DNA of 64,000 nucleotides from Rhodospirillales bacterium (GCA_022823235.1 JAJDXO010000030.1:62001-126000), one strand, 5' to 3'. Numbered from the stretch's first letter, positions 47,846-58,310 are shown. The notes: generated from the letters alone by a model not told the origin. Numbers and translations: made by a program.

Positions 47846-48679
47846 ATTCTTCTGGGTGGCTTCTATGCCGCCGTGGCGCTCGGCCTGTCGATCGTTTTCG
47901 GCCAGCTCGACATCGTTAACATTGCCCACCCGGCCTTCATCGTGGCCGGGTCTTATCTGGTATTTGCCCTGAACGGAGGCTTCGGCCTCGACCCGGTGAT
48001 CGCCGGCATTCTGCTGATGCCCATATTCTTCGCGGTGGGCGTCCTCGTTTATCGCGTCTATTACGCGGCATTCGAGCGAACCGGCCGGGAGTCGTTGGCG
48101 GGCCTCGCCTTTTTCTTCGGCCTCATGTTTGTCATCGAGGTTCTCTTCATCATTTTCTACGGCGTCGATTACCGGCTGGTCGAAGCCGACTATATCGGCA
48201 AACAGATCGAGATCGGCCTGGTCGGCATTCCGTGGCGGATGCTGGTGCCGTTCTGCGCGGCGCTGGCCATGACCGGCGCCATTTATCTGTTTTTGTCCCG
48301 GACCTTCCTTGGCCGTGCAATTCTGGCGGTGTCGCAGGACCGGTTGGCGCTGCAGCTCATGGGCGCCGATCCGGTCAAGATCAAGCAGATCGCCTTCGGC
48401 ATCGGCATCGCGACGGCGGCGCTCGCCGGCGCGCTTCTGATCATGATCGGCCCGGTGGAGCCGACCATTGGGCGGCTTTATATCGGCCGGATTTTCGCCA
48501 TCATCGTACTCGGCGGCATGGGCAGCATCCCCGGAACGCTCGTCGCGGCGCTTATCATCGGCCTGTCGGAGAGTATCGTCACGACCTATATCGGGCCGTC
48601 CTGGGCGCCGACGGTTGCGTTCGGCTTCTTGTTGATAACGCTGGCGGTTCGCCCGCAGGGCCTGTTTGGACGGCAATGA
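47807..48679 (+). CDS. Branched-chain amino acid ABC transporter permease (LivH-like)
   Basis: AAGILLGGFYAAVALGLSIVFGQLDIVNIAHPAFIVAGSY; AIIVLGGMGSIPGTLVAALIIGLSES. Confidence 0.94.
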   Translation: MDASLFLNAIAAGILLGGFYAAVALGLSIVFGQLDIVNIAHPAFIVAGSYLVFALNGGFGLDPVIAGILLMPIFFAVGVLVYRVYYAAFERTGRESLAGLAFFFGLMFVIEVLFIIFYGVDYRLVEADYIGKQIEIGLVGIPWRMLVPFCAALAMTGAIYLFLSRTFLGRAILAVSQDRLALQLMGADPVKIKQIAFGIGIATAALAGALLIMIGPVEPTIGRLYIGRIFAIIVLGGMGSIPGTLVAALIIGLSESIVTTYIGPSWAPTVAFGFLLITLAVRPQGLFGRQ

Positions 48680-49632
48680 TGAAAATCAGCGGGTTCTGGA
48701 TAGGCATTGTTTTGATGCTCGCCGCGGGCTTTGTCCTGGCCGGCGTCGCGGACAACCAGTTCCTGTTTTTCGCCGGCTACGTCATCCTGCAGGGTCTGAT
48801 CATGGCCGTGGCGTGGAATGTCCTTGGCGGGTTTACCGGCTATGTGAATTTCGGCAGCGCCGGATTCTTCGCCATCGGCGCCTACACGGCAATCGCGCTT
48901 CACCAGTTTGCCGAATTGCCGCTGCTGGTCCTGATCGTCATCGCCGGTATCGTGTGCGGATTGATCGGCCTGGGCACCGGTTATTTGACGCTCCGGCTGC
49001 GCGGCGTCTACTTCGCCATCGCCACATTGGCCATGGCCATCGTGTTCGAATCGCTGATCACCAACTGGGATTACGTCGGCGGTTCCGCGGGCGCCTATGT
49101 GATTACCCCCGCGGAGGTGCCGTTCTTCGACAGCTTCATCGAAATGATGTTCATTCTGATGCTGGTTTTGTCGCTGATCTGCGTGGCGGTGTCCCGATAT
49201 CTCAGCATGTCGCGGATGGGACGGGGACTGGCGTCCATTCGCGATGATGAAACCGCCGCCGAATGCATGGGCGTTCCGACCCTTCGATTGAAGCTCATCT
49301 CGACCACCGTCATGGGCGTCATGATGGGGGTGGCCGGCGCGCCGTTCCCGTTCTTCGTCACCTACATCAACCCGCTCTCCGCGTTCGATCTGCTGATCGC
49401 CGTCAACGCGATCGCCATGCCCATGATCGGCGGCACGGCGGTGTGGTTCGGACCCGTCATCGGCGCGCTGCTGCTCGGCACGATTCAGCAAATCGTGACC
49501 GTCACCATTTCTTCCGAGTTGAACATCCTGATCGTCGGCGTGGTGCTGATTGCGTTCGTCGCGCTCGCCCCCCGGGGGATCGTCGGGCTGTTCCAGGACT
49601 TCGCGCGGAAGCGCCGCGAGGGGGGCAAGTGA
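48676..49632 (+). CDS. Branched-chain amino acid ABC transporter permease (LivM-like)
   Basis: YVILQGLIMAVAWNVLGGFTGYVNFGSAGFFAIGAYTAIAL; ORF-track start is over-extended; ATGA overlap. Confidence 0.93.
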   Translation: MMKISGFWIGIVLMLAAGFVLAGVADNQFLFFAGYVILQGLIMAVAWNVLGGFTGYVNFGSAGFFAIGAYTAIALHQFAELPLLVLIVIAGIVCGLIGLGTGYLTLRLRGVYFAIATLAMAIVFESLITNWDYVGGSAGAYVITPAEVPFFDSFIEMMFILMLVLSLICVAVSRYLSMSRMGRGLASIRDDETAAECMGVPTLRLKLISTTVMGVMMGVAGAPFPFFVTYINPLSAFDLLIAVNAIAMPMIGGTAVWFGPVIGALLLGTIQQIVTVTISSELNILIVGVVLIAFVALAPRGIVGLFQDFARKRREGGK

Positions 49633-50363
49633 TGGACGCCAATGGCCGCCTTCTCGACGTTCGGGGCCTGACCAAGCGGTTCGGCGGCTTTGTCGCGCTC
49701 AACAACGTCAGCATGCATCTGAACCCGCGTGAGCGGCTGGGTCTTATCGGTCCCAACGGGTCCGGCAAGACGACGATGATCAACTGCATTTCCGGCGCGC
49801 TGTTCAACGAAGAGGGATCGGTCGTTTTCCGGGGGGAGGAGATCACCGGCCTGCCGGCCTTCAAGCGGGCCGAGCTCGGCATATCCAGATCCTTCCAAAT
49901 CCCGCGGCCTTTCCGGACCATGAGCATCCTGGAAAACATGCTGGTTCCCATGGAGTATGCCGCCTGGGGGCGCGTCGATCATGCGACGCACGAGGATCGG
50001 GCGATGGAAATTCTGGCGCTGGTCGGATTTCAGGACCGTGCTCAGGAGAATTCGGGCAACCTAACCCAGGTTGATCTGCGAAAGCTCGAACTCGCCCGCG
50101 CGCTTGCCGCACAGCCCGACGTGCTGGTCTCGGATGAATCGATGGCGGGCCTGTCCAGCTCGGAAATTGACGAGGTTCTGGAAATTCTGTTCAAGCTCAA
50201 TGAGCGGGGCGTGGCCGTCATCATGATCGAGCACATCATGCGGGCGGTCATGCGTTACTGCGAGCGGATTTACGTCCTGGATGCCGGTCAGCTGATCGCC
50301 GAAGGGACGCCGGAAGAGATTCAAGGCAATCCAGACGTGGAGCGTGCGTACCTTGGCGAATAG
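49632..50363 (+). CDS. Branched-chain amino acid ABC transporter ATP-binding protein (LivG-like)
   Basis: VRGLTKRFGGFVALNNVSMHLNPRERLGLIGPNGSGKTTMINCISGAL; degenerate signature (NLTQVDLRKLELARALAAQPDVLVSDESMAGL). Confidence 0.92.
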   Translation: MDANGRLLDVRGLTKRFGGFVALNNVSMHLNPRERLGLIGPNGSGKTTMINCISGALFNEEGSVVFRGEEITGLPAFKRAELGISRSFQIPRPFRTMSILENMLVPMEYAAWGRVDHATHEDRAMEILALVGFQDRAQENSGNLTQVDLRKLELARALAAQPDVLVSDESMAGLSSSEIDEVLEILFKLNERGVAVIMIEHIMRAVMRYCERIYVLDAGQLIAEGTPEEIQGNPDVERAYLGE

Positions 50364-51084
50364 CTTGAGCATATCCAACGTCGAAGCGGGCTACGGTTCC
50401 GTCCGGGTCCTTCACGATGTCACCATCAACGTCGGCGGCGGCGAAATTGTGGTCCTGCTCGGCTCCAACGGCAACGGCAAGTCGACGCTGATCAAATGCA
50501 TTACCGGGCTGGTCGAGCCGGATAGGGGCGAGATCATCTTCGAGAGCGATGGCGAGAAGATCAATCTGGTCGGCAGGTCGCCGGAAGACATCGTTGATCT
50601 GGGCATCGCCATGGTTCCGGAAGGGCGGCGTTTATTTCCGGCGTTGACCGTCGAGGAAAATCTGACCCTCGGCGCCTACCGGCCGGCGGCGCGCGCAAAG
50701 CTCGACGAGAACCTGGAGTTCGTCTATGGGGCGTTTCCGAGGCTCCTGGAACGCCGCGGCCAGCTTGCCGGTTCCATGAGCGGCGGCGAACAGCAGATGG
50801 TCGCCATCGCCCGGTCCATGATGTCCGATCCCAAAATCCTGCTGGTGGACGAACCCTCGGTCGGCCTCGCCCCCATCCTCGTCAGCCAGACAATCGCCAA
50901 GATCAAGGAGTTGCAGGAGCAGCGGAACCTGACGGTTCTGATGGCGGAACAAAATTTCAATCAGGCCATCAAGATTGCCGACCGGGGCTACATCATCGTC
51001 CACGGTCAGATCGAATTCGAGGGCGCCGATGCCGCCGCCCTCGAGAACAACGAGATGATCAAGCAATACTACCTGGGCGCCTGA
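50344..51084 (+). CDS. Branched-chain amino acid ABC transporter ATP-binding protein (LivF-like)
   Basis: VEAGYGSVRVLHDVTINVGGGEIVVLLGSNGNGKSTLIKCITGL, MSGGEQQMVAIARSMMSDPKILLVDEPSVGLAPILV. Confidence 0.94.
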   Translation: MRTLANSLSISNVEAGYGSVRVLHDVTINVGGGEIVVLLGSNGNGKSTLIKCITGLVEPDRGEIIFESDGEKINLVGRSPEDIVDLGIAMVPEGRRLFPALTVEENLTLGAYRPAARAKLDENLEFVYGAFPRLLERRGQLAGSMSGGEQQMVAIARSMMSDPKILLVDEPSVGLAPILVSQTIAKIKELQEQRNLTVLMAEQNFNQAIKIADRGYIIVHGQIEFEGADAAALENNEMIKQYYLGA

Positions 51085-51099
51085 GCGCGCCGGGCGCGA

Positions 51100-51510
51100 T
51101 CAGTCGTAGTAATTCAATTCAATGGTGATGTTGTTCGGGTCTTCCAGGAAGACCTGCTGCAGGTTCATTTCCGGCACCTCCCGCTCGCGATAGGGAACTT
51201 TCAGCTTCTCGAGCCTTGACTTGAGCTCATCCACATCGCTTGCCCGAAAGGCCAGGTGATCGACGGCGCCGCCGCCGTCCAGGTCATCGAGATCGACATC
51301 TCCCAGATATTCGATCAGGCCCGAGGGGTCGTCCTCATCGATGCCGACCAAATGCACCACCGCCATCTTGCCCACGTACATCCAGTAGCCCGGAAAATCG
51401 AGCGGCGGCCGATCACCGACACTCATGCCGAGGATGGTCTCGTAAAATTCCTTTGATTCCTCGAGCTTTATCGTACGGATCGAAAAATGATCCATTTCAT
51501 CGAGCGGCAT
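51100..51510 (-). CDS. VOC/glyoxalase-family protein
   Basis: LDEMDHFSIRTIKLEESKEFYETILGMSVGDRPPLDFPGYWMYVGKMAVVHLV... DHLAFRASD.. FLEDPNNITIELNY. Confidence 0.9.
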   Translation of the reverse strand: MPLDEMDHFSIRTIKLEESKEFYETILGMSVGDRPPLDFPGYWMYVGKMAVVHLVGIDEDDPSGLIEYLGDVDLDDLDGGGAVDHLAFRASDVDELKSRLEKLKVPYREREVPEMNLQQVFLEDPNNITIELNYYD

Positions 51511-51581
51511 GGCGGCCTCCCTTCGTCATCCAGCGCGTCGGGACATTATACCCCAACGGAGCCGGTCGTGCATGATCCGCT

Positions 51582-51890
51582 TCAGTTGTTTCCCATGCCC
51601 GGGGTCTCATCCATGATCACCGTTTCGACCTCGCCCGAACCGTCACGCCGATGAACGGCCGCGGCCTGATAGGCATCGGACTCGAAGCAGGCCACGGCGG
51701 AGTCGAAGTCCGGAAACTCGACGATCACGAAACGCTCGAAATATTCCGGGCCTTCCATCACCTGATACCTGCCGCCCCGCGACAGCGGTTTGCCGCCGTA
51801 TTCCTTGAGAATGTCGCCAACGAGGTCGGTGTATTTGCGGTAGTTGTCCGGATTGTTGATTTTCGAACGGGCAACCCAATACGCAGCCAT
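51582..51890 (-). CDS. DUF1330-family protein
   Basis: MAAYWVARSKINNPDNYRKYTDLVGDILKEYGGKPLSRGGRYQVMEGPEYFERFVIVEFPDFDSAVACFESDAYQ. Confidence 0.9.
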   Translation of the reverse strand: MAAYWVARSKINNPDNYRKYTDLVGDILKEYGGKPLSRGGRYQVMEGPEYFERFVIVEFPDFDSAVACFESDAYQAAAVHRRDGSGEVETVIMDETPGMGNN

Positions 51891-51903
51891 TTCCTCTTGC
51901 TCC

Positions 51904-52554
51904 TTATGCAAACTCGCCTTCGCCGGGAATTGGCAGCGGCTGATCGTTTTCCGGGATGTTCCAGCCGGTCCGAACGGCCGGACGGGCCGCCAGCAATTTC
52001 AGCCAGCGCAAAACGTTGGGGAATTCGGTGAGGTCCACTTCCTGCCAATTCCAACGGGCGACCCATGGAAAGATGGCGATATCGACGATGCTGTAGCCGC
52101 CGCCGAGGAAGTACTCGTTGTCGGCGAGGCGTTTGTCCATGACGCCGTAAATTCGCCGGCATTCCTTGTCGTAGCGTTCGGTGGCGCCGGTGTTCTCGCC
52201 CTTGCCGTACCGGCGGAAGACGTGAACCTGGCCGAACATGGGACCGACACTGGCCTTCTGGAACATCAACCACTCCATCATCTTCCACCGGCCGGCCTCG
52301 TCGGTGGGCGCAAGTTGACCCGATTTCTCCGCCAAATACAGCAGGATGGCGCCGCTTTCCATCAGCGACAGGTTGTTGTCCGTGTCGACGATGGCCGGAA
52401 TTTTGTTGTTCGGGCTGATTTTTAGAAATTCGGGATCAAGCTGTTCGTCCTTGCCGAGATTTACCGGGTGGACGCTGTACGGCAGGCCGCACTCCTCGAG
52501 CATGATGGAGATCTTGCGGCCGTTGGGCGTGAACCAAGTATGGAGTTCGATCAT
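51904..52554 (-). CDS. Glutathione S-transferase-family protein
   Basis: MIELHTWFTPNGRKISIMLEECGLPYSVHPVNLGKDEQLDPEFLKISPNNKIPAIVD; YfcG/GstN-like. Confidence 0.92.
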   Translation of the reverse strand: MIELHTWFTPNGRKISIMLEECGLPYSVHPVNLGKDEQLDPEFLKISPNNKIPAIVDTDNNLSLMESGAILLYLAEKSGQLAPTDEAGRWKMMEWLMFQKASVGPMFGQVHVFRRYGKGENTGATERYDKECRRIYGVMDKRLADNEYFLGGGYSIVDIAIFPWVARWNWQEVDLTEFPNVLRWLKLLAARPAVRTGWNIPENDQPLPIPGEGEFA

Positions 52555-52633
52555 TCTCAATCGTCCTTGATGTAAATTCGGCGGGAATGTACCGAAGGGC
52601 CCCGGGTCCTTCAATCACCTACCGGATAGTGCG

Positions 52634-53032
52634 TTAGCCGTCGATGACCGCGGTGACCTCGATCTCCACCAGCCAGTCCGGATGCACCAGTTTGGAAACC
52701 TCGACAGTGGTCGAAACCGGCTTGGTATCGCCGAAAAACTCGATCAGCACCGGCGCGCCTTCGGCGATGTAGCGGGCGACATCGATGGTGTAGACGTTGA
52801 TCCGCACCACATCCGACTTGCCGGCGCCCGCGGCGGCGAGGGAATTCTCGACATTGGCCAGGATCTGGCCGACCTGGGCGGCGACATCGTCCTTGCCGAC
52901 CAGTTCGTTGTCGACCGTCCATGGGACCAGCCCGGCGACGTGCACTTGAGTGCCGGACGCCTTGATGACCTGCGTGTAGATACCCTTGTTGGGCTTGTAG
53001 ACCGTATCGGGATTCAATCGTTCGATGCTCAT
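52634..53032 (-). CDS. RidA/YjgF-family protein
   Basis: GIYTQVIKASGTQVHVAGLVPWTVDNELVGKDDVAAQVGQILANVENSLAAAGAGKSDVVRINVYTIDV... VEIEVTAVI. Confidence 0.92.
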   Translation of the reverse strand: MSIERLNPDTVYKPNKGIYTQVIKASGTQVHVAGLVPWTVDNELVGKDDVAAQVGQILANVENSLAAAGAGKSDVVRINVYTIDVARYIAEGAPVLIEFFGDTKPVSTTVEVSKLVHPDWLVEIEVTAVIDG

Positions 53033-53901
53033 TTGCCGGCTTCCTTGTACCAATCCAAAACCTGGGCGCCGGTCCAGATGACCACGTCGTCGTGCTTTTT
53101 GATGTGCTCGAATAGCGCTTCGACGTATTTGATCCGGTGCGGCGCGCCCGAAATATAATTGTGAAGGCTGATGGCCATCACCCGCGCGGAGTTTTCACTG
53201 TCCTTGTAGAGCTGCTCGAACTGGTCGATGCCGCGCTTCAAAAACTCCTCGGACGAGTGCTGCTGCAGGGCGAAGACGGTAATGTCGTTGGTCTCCACGG
53301 TGTAGGGGACCGAGACGATCGGCCCGTGCCTGGTGGTGATCTCCACCGGCTGATCGTCGAGGATCCAGTCGGCGACGTACTCGATGCCCGCGCCGGCCAG
53401 GAAGTCGATCGTGTCCATGGTCTCGGTGAGACCCGGGCTTTCCCAGCCGCGGGGCGGATGACCGGTGAAATCCTCGATCGCCTTCACCGTCGCCTCGATA
53501 TCCCGTTTCTGGTCGTCGACCCGGTGCATGGGGCCCTGAATGTAGCCGTGGCCCATGAAATCCCAATCGTCCTCCAGCGCGGCCTCGGCAATGCGGCGAT
53601 AGCTCTCGAGCACCGTCGCATTCATGGCGAAGGTGGCCTTCACCCCCTGGCGGCCGAGCACCTCCCGGATACGCCAGAAACCGACCCGGTTGCCGTATTC
53701 ATGCCAAGCCCAGTTGGGGAGATCGGGGATCAGCGGCTGGCCCATGGGCGGCGGCAGCACGGTCCTGGGCTGCGGTTTGGTGGCATCCCACTCTTCCACA
53801 TTGACGATGGTCCAGACCGCCATGCGCGCCCCGCCGTGCAGCTTCAGCGGCGGACGGTCGACGATCGCGGAGTAGGGGAGGCGGTCCTTGAGGGTATCCA
53901 T
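53029..53901 (-). CDS. Polysaccharide deacetylase / PuuE-like family protein
   Basis: VNVEEWDATKPQPRTVLPPPMG... GVKATFAMNATVLESYRRIAEAALEDDWDFMGHGYIQGPMHRVDDQKRDIEATVKAIEDFTGHPPRGWESPGLTET. Confidence 0.87.
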   Translation of the reverse strand: MDTLKDRLPYSAIVDRPPLKLHGGARMAVWTIVNVEEWDATKPQPRTVLPPPMGQPLIPDLPNWAWHEYGNRVGFWRIREVLGRQGVKATFAMNATVLESYRRIAEAALEDDWDFMGHGYIQGPMHRVDDQKRDIEATVKAIEDFTGHPPRGWESPGLTETMDTIDFLAGAGIEYVADWILDDQPVEITTRHGPIVSVPYTVETNDITVFALQQHSSEEFLKRGIDQFEQLYKDSENSARVMAISLHNYISGAPHRIKYVEALFEHIKKHDDVVIWTGAQVLDWYKEAGK

Positions 53902-53910
53902 CTTGATTTC

Positions 53911-54804
53911 CTATTCCTGCTTTCCCCGGTCGAGCCCCGCCATTTCCTCCATGACCCGGCAGACGGCGGCGGTGTCCAGCTTGTCCATGCCCTTGGCGAG
54001 GGCGGACAGATAGACCGGAACGCAGGCCGCGAACACCGGGACCGGCATGTTCATCGAGGCGGCGAATTCACCGATGACGTTCATGTCCTTCTGCCAGATG
54101 TCGATCTTCATGGTCGCTTCGTCATACTTGTCCTCGGCCATCATCGGCCCCCGGAGCTCCAGAACGCGGGAGGTGCCCGCGCCCCGGGTGAGCACATCCA
54201 GCATCAGCTTGGGATCGAGGCCCGCCTTCATGCCCAGCACCATGGCTTCCGCCGACGCGACGTTGTGAATATGCACCAGGTGGTTGGCGACGTATTTCAT
54301 CTTGCTGCCGGCGCCGAACGGGCCGACATGGGTGTGGGTCCGCGCGAAGCCGTCGAATACGGCCGCCGCGGTTTCGTATGCCTGCGCGTCGCCGGAGGCG
54401 TAGACGGCGAGATCCTTGGTTGCGGCCTGGGACCCGGTGCCGCTGATCGGGCAGTCCAACAGGATCGAGCCGACGGCCGCCAAGGCATCGCGTCCCGCCT
54501 CCTTGTCGGCGATGGGCAGCGTGCTGGCCTCGATGACGATCAGGCCGTCCTTCAATGCCGCGGCAATCCCATGGTCGCCGGACACCACGTCGTGGAAGGC
54601 GGCGGCGCTCGGCAGCGATGTGATCATGATATCGGCTTCGAGGGCCGCCTCCCTGGGCGATCCGGCGCCGGCGCCGCCCGCCGCCTCGATGGCGGCGACG
54701 TTCTCCGCCGCCACATCGACGCCGATGACCTCGAATCCGCCCGCGAGAAGGTTCCGGGCGAACGCGCCGCCCATGATACCGAGACCGATAATGCCGACTT
54801 TCAT
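53911..54804 (-). CDS. 3-hydroxyisobutyrate dehydrogenase-family protein
   Basis: MKVGIIGLGIMGGAFARNLLAGGFEVIGVDVAAENVAAIEAAGG. Confidence 0.92.
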   Translation of the reverse strand: MKVGIIGLGIMGGAFARNLLAGGFEVIGVDVAAENVAAIEAAGGAGAGSPREAALEADIMITSLPSAAAFHDVVSGDHGIAAALKDGLIVIEASTLPIADKEAGRDALAAVGSILLDCPISGTGSQAATKDLAVYASGDAQAYETAAAVFDGFARTHTHVGPFGAGSKMKYVANHLVHIHNVASAEAMVLGMKAGLDPKLMLDVLTRGAGTSRVLELRGPMMAEDKYDEATMKIDIWQKDMNVIGEFAASMNMPVPVFAACVPVYLSALAKGMDKLDTAAVCRVMEEMAGLDRGKQE

Positions 54805-54827
54805 CCCGTGATCTTTCCCTGGTTGGT

Positions 54828-56231
54828 TTACCCGTTTCCCCAGATGCCGCCGAGCGGCGGTCTGCCAAGCCGTTCCCTGCCGTTTCCCAACACGTTCTCT
54901 ATCGCCAGGGACGCCGATAGCAACGCCTCCTCGGCGAACGGCCTGGCCATCAATTGCAGCCCCACCGGCATCCCCGAGCCGTCGAGCCCCACGGGCAGGG
55001 AAACGGCACATAATCCAAGTGCGTTGCCGGGCATGGTGTGGCTCAACGCGGCCGGGTTTATTTTCTTGTAGTCCTCGAGATCGGCCACGTCGTCCAGGGT
55101 TGGCGGCGTCATCGGGACTGTCGGCACGGCGAGGACATCCACGTTGGATAGCCGTTCGGCCGCCGCCGCATTGAGTTCGGTCATTCTGAGGCGGGCGGCC
55201 GCGTAGTCGGCCGCTGTGACTTTCATGCCGTCCTCCATGCGTGTAGCCACGCCCGGCTGGAGGGTCTCCAGCCAGCCGGGCAACCGGGTCTTGAGATGGC
55301 CCCAACCTTCCGCCGCGACGACGGCGCCGCCCATCAGCGCATCAAGGGACGCCTGTGCTTCGGGGAACGGCATTTCGACGATGGCCGCGCCGGCGGCCTT
55401 GAGCTCGTCGAGGGTCGATTGAACCACCGCGGCGACGTCGGGCTGGCAGCGTTCCCAGAAGTAGTCGGCCGTGATGCCGATCCGGACCCGGGAAATGTCC
55501 GCTGCTCTAGGAATACTATCGGTCCTCGGATCGAAGGCGGCGAAGCCATAAGCCAAATCGGCGACGGTCCGGGTCAGGATGCCGGGCGTGTCCAGGGTGG
55601 AGCTCAACGGCACGATCCCCTCCGTCGGCCACCGCCCGGCCGTGGTCTTGAGGCCCGCGGTGCCCGTCATGCTCGCCGGCGCCCGGACGCTGCCGCCCGT
55701 ATCCGTGCCGAAGGCGATCAGGGCGGATCCCTCCATCAAACTGGTGCCCGCGCCGGCGCTCGAGCCGCCGGGGACCCGGTGATTTTCGGAATCCCAGGGA
55801 TTCCGGGGCGTCCCCCAATGGTCATTGGTGCCAAGCCCGCCATAGGCGAACTCGACCGTGTGGGTCTTGCCGGTGATGACGCCCTGCTGTTCTCGAACCG
55901 CCGTGACCATGGGGCCGTCGCGTTCATACTCGGGGGGCAGCGCCTTGGGACTGCCGGCGAATGTCCGATGCCCCTCGGCGCCGAAGATGTCCTTTACCGA
56001 TATGGGCACGCCCTGCAGCGGACCTTTGTCCTGTCCCGCGCGAAGAGCCTCGTCGGCCGCATCGGCCTGCGCCAGAATCTCGTCCGCCCGCCAGTCCCGG
56101 TAGGCGGCAATTTGGTCTCCCCACTTATTGTGGCGGGCGATGGCCTCTTCGGCGATTTCGCGCGCGCTCGTGACGCCGTCGCGCAGTGCGTCGGCGATGT
56201 CGGCCAGGGAATTGTCGATCGGGTGGCGCAT
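54828..56231 (-). CDS. Amidase-signature-family protein
   Basis: GPLQGVPISVKDIFGAEGHRTFAGS, RVPGGSSAGAGTSLMEGSALIAFGTDTGGSVRAPASMTGTAGLKTTAGRWPTEG. Confidence 0.95.
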   Translation of the reverse strand: MRHPIDNSLADIADALRDGVTSAREIAEEAIARHNKWGDQIAAYRDWRADEILAQADAADEALRAGQDKGPLQGVPISVKDIFGAEGHRTFAGSPKALPPEYERDGPMVTAVREQQGVITGKTHTVEFAYGGLGTNDHWGTPRNPWDSENHRVPGGSSAGAGTSLMEGSALIAFGTDTGGSVRAPASMTGTAGLKTTAGRWPTEGIVPLSSTLDTPGILTRTVADLAYGFAAFDPRTDSIPRAADISRVRIGITADYFWERCQPDVAAVVQSTLDELKAAGAAIVEMPFPEAQASLDALMGGAVVAAEGWGHLKTRLPGWLETLQPGVATRMEDGMKVTAADYAAARLRMTELNAAAAERLSNVDVLAVPTVPMTPPTLDDVADLEDYKKINPAALSHTMPGNALGLCAVSLPVGLDGSGMPVGLQLMARPFAEEALLSASLAIENVLGNGRERLGRPPLGGIWGNG

Positions 56232-56454
56232 GGGTCGGGAAGTCCTGGTGCGGGGCGGGAATTACGATTGATCGTCAGGGGCTGTTATAGCCGCCCGGTC
56301 GAGTGCTGTCAGGCGCATTAGTAGCGCTCGATGCCGCGTTGCCGGGCGCGCAATCATCAATGGACTTCTGTCATTGCGCCTCTAAAATCACGGGCCAAGT
56401 CACGGGCCATTCCGAGCCCGGCCCAACGAACGCCATGAAATCAGGGAGGCCCCG

Positions 56455-57480
56455 ATGGCACGCACGCCAGCAAAAAAAGCTGCAAAAAAACCCGCCCGTA
56501 AAACGAAACCCGCCCGCCGGAAGAAAAAGCTGCTGAGCCAGGCGGATATCAACCGCAAGGGCCGCCAGCTCTCCAACTGGGGCAAGTGGGGCAAGAACGA
56601 CCAGCTGGGCGTGCTCAACTACATTCAGCCCGAGGACATCATCGCCGCCGCCCAACTGATCCGGGAGGGCAAGGTCTTCCGGCTCGGTCTGGAGCTCGAC
56701 GAAAACGGGCCGCAACAGGGCATCTGGGGCGGGCGATGGAACACCATGCACCACATGATCGCCACCGGCACCGATGCCGTCGCGGGCCGTCAGGACAAGG
56801 ACTACGGCATCCGCTGGGCGGACGATTTCATCAACCTGCCGACCCAGACCGCGAGCCAGTGGGACGCGCTGGCCCACGTGTTCACCGGCGACAAGATGTG
56901 GAACGGCTACCCCGCCGCGCTGGTCGACGCGCGAGGCGCCCACAAGAACGGGATCGAGCATTTCGCCGACAAGATGGTCGGCCGCGGCGTGCTGCTGGAC
57001 GTCGCCCGCCACAAGGGCAAGAAGCGCCTCGCCGACGGCTACGGCATTACCGTCCGCGATCTCGACGCGACAGCCAGGAAACAGGGCGTCGAGGTGCGCC
57101 GGGGCGACTTCGTGATCGTCAATACCGGCCAGATGGCCGACTGCCTGGACAAGGGCGAGTGGGGCGGCTACGCCGCCGGCGATGCGCCGGGCCTCGCCTT
57201 CGAAACCGTCGACTGGATCCACGAAAAGCAAATCGCCGGCATCTGCTCGGACACCTGGGGGATCGAAGTGCGTCCCAACCAGACCGTGCCCGGCATCTTT
57301 CAGCCCTGGCACCAGGTGACCATCCCCTACATCGGCATCGTGCACGGCGAGATCTGGTATCTGCGGGAATTGGTCGAGGATTGCGCCAAGGACGGCCGTT
57401 ACGAGTTTTTCCTTTGCGCCCCGCCGCTGGTGATCAGCAAGGGCACCGGCTCGCCGATCAATCCCCAAGCGATCAAATAA
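56455..57480 (+). CDS. Cyclase (metal-dependent hydrolase, PF04199-like) with Lys/Ala/Pro-rich N-terminal extension
   Basis: MARTPAKKAAKKPARKTKPARRKKKLLSQADINRKGRQLSNWGKWGKNDQLGVLNYI... QWDALAHVF.. GRGVLLDVARHKG. Confidence 0.88.
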   Translation: MARTPAKKAAKKPARKTKPARRKKKLLSQADINRKGRQLSNWGKWGKNDQLGVLNYIQPEDIIAAAQLIREGKVFRLGLELDENGPQQGIWGGRWNTMHHMIATGTDAVAGRQDKDYGIRWADDFINLPTQTASQWDALAHVFTGDKMWNGYPAALVDARGAHKNGIEHFADKMVGRGVLLDVARHKGKKRLADGYGITVRDLDATARKQGVEVRRGDFVIVNTGQMADCLDKGEWGGYAAGDAPGLAFETVDWIHEKQIAGICSDTWGIEVRPNQTVPGIFQPWHQVTIPYIGIVHGEIWYLRELVEDCAKDGRYEFFLCAPPLVISKGTGSPINPQAIK

Positions 57481-57533
57481 GGCAGTCAAATAAGGCGATC
57501 AGGCAGGCGAATAGTTAGACGGAGGGTCCGGCC

Positions 57534-58310
57534 ATGGGCCGACAATTTGTCGACATCTCCATGCATCTCGAGAACGACGTGATCTCGGATCCGCCGGGCT
57601 ATGAGCCCAGGATCGAGTATCTGACCCACAAGGACACGGCGTCCGACGTCACCGCGTTCTTCCCCGGCCTCAAGGAAGAGGACCTTCCGGACGGCGAGGG
57701 GTGGGCGATCGAGTGGATCCGGCTGATGACCCACAACGGCACCCACCTGGATGCGCCCTACCACTTTCACTCGACCATGGACAGGGGCGACCGGGCGATC
57801 ACCATCGACGAGGTGCCGCTGGACTGGTGCTTCAATCCCGGCGTGAAGCTCGATTTCCGCGCCTTCGAAGCGGGCTATGTGGTGCAGCCGGAAGACGTGG
57901 AGGCCGAACTCGGGCGGATCGGGCATGAGCTCCGGCCGATGGAGATCGTGGTCATCAACACGGCCGCCGGCGATGCCTACGGCACCGACCGCTACGTGGC
58001 CGCCGGCTGCGGCATGGGCCGTGAGGCGACCCTGTATCTGCTGGAGCGCGGCGTCCGGGTGACCGGTACCGATGCCTGGAGCTGGGACGCGCCGTTCGTG
58101 CACACCAAGGACAAGTATGCCGAGACCGGCAATGCCGATTTGATCTGGGAGGGTCACAAGGCGGGCCGGGAGATCGGATACTGTCACCTGGAGAAACTCC
58201 ACAATCTCGAAAAACTGCCGGGGGACGGCTTCCGGATCGCCTGTTTTCCGGTGAAAATCCGCGGCGCCTCGGCGGGCTGGACCCGCGCCGTCGCTATCTT
58301 CGACGACTAA
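57534..58310 (+). CDS. Cyclase / kynurenine formamidase-like family protein
   Basis: [25 protein letters not shown]... [48 protein letters not shown]. Confidence 0.9.
   Translation: MGRQFVDISMHLENDVISDPPGYEPRIEYLTHKDTASDVTAFFPGLKEEDLPDGEGWAIEWIRLMTHNGTHLDAPYHFHSTMDRGDRAITIDEVPLDWCFNPGVKLDFRAFEAGYVVQPEDVEAELGRIGHELRPMEIVVINTAAGDAYGTDRYVAAGCGMGREATLYLLERGVRVTGTDAWSWDAPFVHTKDKYAETGNADLIWEGHKAGREIGYCHLEKLHNLEKLPGDGFRIACFPVKIRGASAGWTRAVAIFDD

Noticed and set aside
57473-57496. Near-tandem TCAAATAAGGC duplication at the end of the first cyclase gene
   Set aside because: Only two 11-bp copies, probably a local slippage duplication after the stop codon.
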